A DNA stretch of 64,000 nt, taken from assembly GCA_902600485.1 (NCBI GenBank), contig CACKJD010000001.1, forward strand, positions 51,001 to 115,000. Reading direction: 5' to 3'. The position numbers and the translations under genes were made by a program. The stretch is from an uncultured Pelagibacteraceae bacterium (GTDB taxonomy: Bacteria > Pseudomonadota > Alphaproteobacteria > Pelagibacterales > Pelagibacteraceae). This document shows positions 61,655 through 64,000 of this stretch, piece by piece; the stretch's first letter is position 1, and every line of letters begins with the position of its first letter. Below the pieces are notes generated by a model. The model was not told the origin of the DNA. It was given only the letters and a program-made list of their open reading frames with translations, and did no database searches.

Positions 61655-62653
61655 ATGAAAAGAAAAAGACTATTCTGTACTTTGGGCCCTTCTAGTTTGA
61701 ACAAAAAATTTCTCAAATTTGCTAGTAAAAAAAAGATAGATCTTTTGAGACTAAATTTATCACATATTGATCTCAATGATTTGAGTAAAATAATTAAGTT
61801 TATTAAAAAAAACACTAGTTGTAACATTTGTATAGATACAGAAGGTGCTCAAATACGTACAAAAGCCAAAGTAAGAAAAAAATTTAAAGTTAATCAGAAA
61901 GGTTTTATCCACAATAAAAATGAAGGTATTTTCAATTTATACCCTCAGACAGTATTTGCAAATTTAAGAAAAGAAGACACACTTGATATTGGATTTGAGG
62001 GGCTAAAAGTAAAAATTTTAAAATGCAAAAAAAATATAATTGAATTTAAGACTTTAAGTGAAGGATATTTAGAAAATAACAAAGGAGTACATTTAGTTAA
62101 TAGAAATATAAATCTAAATTTTTTGTCTACAAAGGACATAAAAGCAATAGAAATTGCAAAAAAAATGAATGTTAAAAATTTTGCTTTATCTTTTACGAAC
62201 TCTCATAAAGATATTTTAAAATTCAACAAACTTTTGAAGAATGAAAATAAAATATTTAAAATTGAAACAAAAAATGCGATTCAAGATTTTAAAAAAATGC
62301 TTAAATATGGAAACAAATTTTTAATTGATAGAGGGGATTTATCAAAAGATATTTCAATAGAAAAGATACCTGTCGCTCAAAGATATATAATATCTGAGGC
62401 AAATAAAAAAAAAAATAAGGAGGTTTATATAGCAACAAATTTTCTTGAAAGTATGATAAAAAATTCTTCACCCACTAGATCGGAAGCTAATGATATTTAT
62501 AATTCACTCGAAATGGGTGCATCTGGAATAGTCTTAGCTGCTGAAACTGCAATTGGTGCAAACCCCGAAAAGTGTGTAAACTTTATAAAAAGTTTATACG
62601 AAATTCATAAAAAAAATAATAAAAAAAAATTATTAATTTCTAGTATTATTTAA
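61655..62653 (+). CDS. Truncated pyruvate kinase-like protein
   Basis: A 332-aa protein with only the A and a shortened B domain of pyruvate kinase; the C-terminal allosteric domain is absent (family about 470 aa). Active-site residues appear kept: Arg32 and Asn34 in LLRLNLSH, Asp61-Thr62 in CIDTEGAQIR, Lys202/Glu204 in FKIETK, Asp228 in DRGDLS, Thr261 in IATNFLESM, and PTRSEANDIYNSLEMGAS. It may therefore still bind PEP. Divergent from the MarR-type regulator and sharing its operator region. 3' end overlaps the CysC-like gene by 21 nt. Confidence 0.85.
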   Translation: MKRKRLFCTLGPSSLNKKFLKFASKKKIDLLRLNLSHIDLNDLSKIIKFIKKNTSCNICIDTEGAQIRTKAKVRKKFKVNQKGFIHNKNEGIFNLYPQTVFANLRKEDTLDIGFEGLKVKILKCKKNIIEFKTLSEGYLENNKGVHLVNRNINLNFLSTKDIKAIEIAKKMNVKNFALSFTNSHKDILKFNKLLKNENKIFKIETKNAIQDFKKMLKYGNKFLIDRGDLSKDISIEKIPVAQRYIISEANKKKNKEVYIATNFLESMIKNSSPTRSEANDIYNSLEMGASGIVLAAETAIGANPEKCVNFIKSLYEIHKKNNKKKLLISSII

Positions 62654-63151
62654 TATTTTATTTATTGATTCCTTAATAGACATTTTATCTGTATTAATAG
62701 TGATTTTTGAATATAAAGATTTTTCGTATTTTATTTTTGATTTATAACCAATTAAATTTTTCAGTTTTCCATTATCTGCCAATTTATAAAGTCCCTTAGT
62801 ATCTCTTTTTTTTAAAATAGAAATTTTACATTTCGTATAAACTTCGTGGTAATCTTTTCCAAAAAATTTTTTTGCATGCTTTCTTGTTTCAACCAGTGGA
62901 GATATAACTGACACGATAAGATAGTCATATTTTTTTTTGTTTTTTTTTATTAAATTTATAATTTTGTAATTATTTTTTATTATGTTTTTTTTTGTAAAAC
63001 TGTTTCTAGTTTTGTTTTTTTTTCTAAAAATATCACCGTCAATTCCTTTGACTTTGTACTTTCTCTTTTTTAATTTTTTTGTAATATGCTTTGCCAAAGT
63101 AGTTTTTCCAGACCCAGAAAGACCAGTGAACCAAATTATTTTACCTTTCAT
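62633..63151 (-). CDS. CysC-like adenylylsulfate kinase family protein
   Basis: A 172-aa P-loop kinase. IIWFTGLSGSGKTTLAKHI is the APS kinase Walker A, GIDGDIFRKK the D-G-D motif, VSVISPLVETRK the I-S-P strand, and RDTKGLYKLADNGKLKNLIG the lid region, all family features. The segment that is usually F-S-x-x-D-R-x-x-N-I-R-R reads FTKKNIIKNNYK, losing conserved arginines that bind APS. So it may make PAPS for the sulfotransferase-like protein or phosphorylate another small molecule. Convergent with the pyruvate kinase-like gene. Confidence 0.8.
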   Translation of the reverse strand: MKGKIIWFTGLSGSGKTTLAKHITKKLKKRKYKVKGIDGDIFRKKNKTRNSFTKKNIIKNNYKIINLIKKNKKKYDYLIVSVISPLVETRKHAKKFFGKDYHEVYTKCKISILKKRDTKGLYKLADNGKLKNLIGYKSKIKYEKSLYSKITINTDKMSIKESINKILNNTRN

Positions 63152-63193
63152 AAATAAATATTATCTATATATTTATTATTTGGTATAATTTTT

Positions 63194-63925
63194 ATGTTCG
63201 ATATTTCACTTTTTTTAGTTTATTTTTGTTTAATCGCATGTTTGCAGTCAGCTATTGGTGTAGGAATTCTTGTGCTAGGTACACCTTTTTTACTTATTTT
63301 GGGATATAATATTGTAGAAATATTCTTTTTTCTTCTCCCGCTATCTATTGCTACTAGTTTTGTAAATCTAATTTTAATGAAAAAAACTGTTAATTTTAAA
63401 AGATTTTCAAATCAAGAACTAATTAAATTTTTTAAAATTTGTACTCCATCTATAATTGTTGGATTAATATTTATAAAGTATTTCCAAGATTATATAAATT
63501 TTAATTATTTAGTATCTTTATTCATTATTTTTTCAGTTCTTTTTATGATTTTTAAAGAAAAAATAAAATTCAAAATTAATTTTTTTAGAATATCTGTATT
63601 ATCAATTGTCGGATTGATGCACGGTTTAACTAACTCAGGTGGAACTCTTATGTCACTAGCGTTATCTACAAATAAAGAAAAAAATTCTGCGAGATTTAAT
63701 ATTACTTTTTTTTATCTAATACTAGCTTCAGTCCAATATTTTATAACTGTTGTTATTTTTTATGAAAAATTTTTACTTCCCGATGGTTTTAAAATATACT
63801 TAATGATTATATTGGGTATCATCATCGGAAATATTTTAAATAAGCTAATTAGTTACACGCAATTTAGAATAACGTTAAATGCCTTAGCTTTATTATCAAG
63901 TTTTCTATTATTTATATTTTCCTAA
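63194..63925 (+). CDS. TauE/SafE-family membrane exporter
   Basis: A 243-aa polytopic protein with about eight helices. The first repeat has LQSAIGVGILVLGTPFLLIL and the second LSIVGLMHGLTNSGGTLMSL, the duplicated G-x-G/N-S-G-G motifs of TauE/SafE (DUF81) permeases, which move sulfite, sulfoacetate or other small anions. Lies between the CysC-like gene and 23S rRNA, ending about 17 bp from the latter. Whether it belongs to the glycan locus or to the rRNA flank is not clear. Confidence 0.88.
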   Translation: MFDISLFLVYFCLIACLQSAIGVGILVLGTPFLLILGYNIVEIFFFLLPLSIATSFVNLILMKKTVNFKRFSNQELIKFFKICTPSIIVGLIFIKYFQDYINFNYLVSLFIIFSVLFMIFKEKIKFKINFFRISVLSIVGLMHGLTNSGGTLMSLALSTNKEKNSARFNITFFYLILASVQYFITVVIFYEKFLLPDGFKIYLMIILGIIIGNILNKLISYTQFRITLNALALLSSFLLFIFS

Positions 63926-63942
63926 AATTTTTTTCAGTGCAT

Positions 63943-64000
63943 AAATCAAGCCGATTGAGCTATTAGTACTGGTCAGCTACATGCGTTACCGCACTTCCAC
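63943..64000 (-). rRNA. rrl: 23S rRNA, 3' end only
   Basis: The last 58 bases, read on the minus strand, give GTGGAAGTGCGGTAACGCAT, then a segment ending in CCAGTACTAATAG and CAATCGGCTTGATT, the alphaproteobacterial 23S 3' end. The rest lies beyond the right edge. Transcription runs leftward into the variable region. The exact mature end is approximate. No 5S rRNA follows in this window. Confidence 0.93.

Noticed and set aside
61606..61827. 73-aa minus-strand frame spanning the divergent promoter
   Set aside because: It overlaps the operators and the 5' end of the pyruvate kinase-like gene, has low-complexity hydrophobic content, and is outcompeted by the MarR-type gene start at 61602.
1..64000. 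CRISPR arrays, insertion sequences, integrases and attachment sites
   Set aside because: No spaced direct repeats, transposase motifs, integrase motifs or duplicated tRNA 3' ends were seen. The variable region shows no visible mobility gene.

Overview
The window is very AT-rich, gene-dense DNA with short or negative intergenic gaps and many 1-17 nt gene overlaps. Everything fits a streamlined marine alphaproteobacterium, most likely SAR11 (Pelagibacterales). The reasons are base composition, lysine/asparagine/isoleucine-rich proteins, a compact division cluster, an alphaproteobacterial 23S rRNA 3' end at the right edge, and a variable polysaccharide region of about 49 kb against that 23S gene. 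From memory, this matches SAR11 hypervariable region 2, which lies between 23S and a detached 5S. The assignment comes from reading the sequence; no search was run.

Layout. (1) 1-12146, minus strand: division and cell-wall (dcw) cluster transcribed mraZ, ftsZ, rsmH, ftsL, ftsI, murE-murF fusion, mraY, murD, ftsW, murG (cut by the edge), with a three-repeat MraZ operator in front. (2) 12279-15056, conserved flank: RNase P RNA, an AmiD-like amidase, mlaA-mlaC on the plus strand, a tRNA with anticodon CAT (probably Ile2) and a tRNA-Val(GAC) with an abnormal elbow. (3) 15082-24484, mixed strands: O-antigen ligase-like protein, three GT4 glycosyltransferases, a UDP-glucuronate-epimerase-like enzyme, a small HAD phosphatase and large membrane proteins. 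(4) 24481-61602: forty consecutive minus-strand genes with almost no gaps. (5) 61655-63925: truncated pyruvate kinase-like gene, CysC-like kinase and TauE-family exporter, then the 3' end of 23S rRNA (minus strand) at the right edge.

The forty-gene block looks like one surface-glycan operon. Its promoter-proximal genes encode an EPS-type MarR regulator, with two 15-bp palindromes in front, and a NusG/RfaH-like antiterminator, a logical pair for a 37-kb transcript. In transcription order the block has three biosynthetic modules. The first is a sporadic-carbohydrate-cluster module: reversed HldE-like fusion, RmlB-like dehydratase, aminotransferases, split transketolase, two 2OG oxygenases, sugar C-methyltransferase, Gfo/Idh/MocA oxidoreductase and sulfotransferase-like protein. 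The second is an acyl-aldehyde module: AMP ligase, LuxE, LuxC, hot-dog dehydratase, radical SAM/SPASM protein, SDR, a second split transketolase, ACP and TauD-like oxygenase. The third is a legionaminic-acid-like nonulosonate module: SIS protein, LegB, LegC, NeuB, NeuC, methyltransferase, amidinotransferase, CMP-sugar synthetase, CBS-nucleotidyltransferase and a putative nonulosonate transferase.

The best candidates for something undescribed are: the amidinotransferase inside the nonulosonate module, suggesting a guanidino-modified nonulosonic acid; the pairing of LuxC/LuxE aldehyde chemistry with a split transketolase; and the tRNA-Val with a rewritten D-loop/T-loop contact. No 5S rRNA, initiating sugar-phosphate transferase, Wzx-type flippase, CRISPR array, insertion sequence or integrase was seen.
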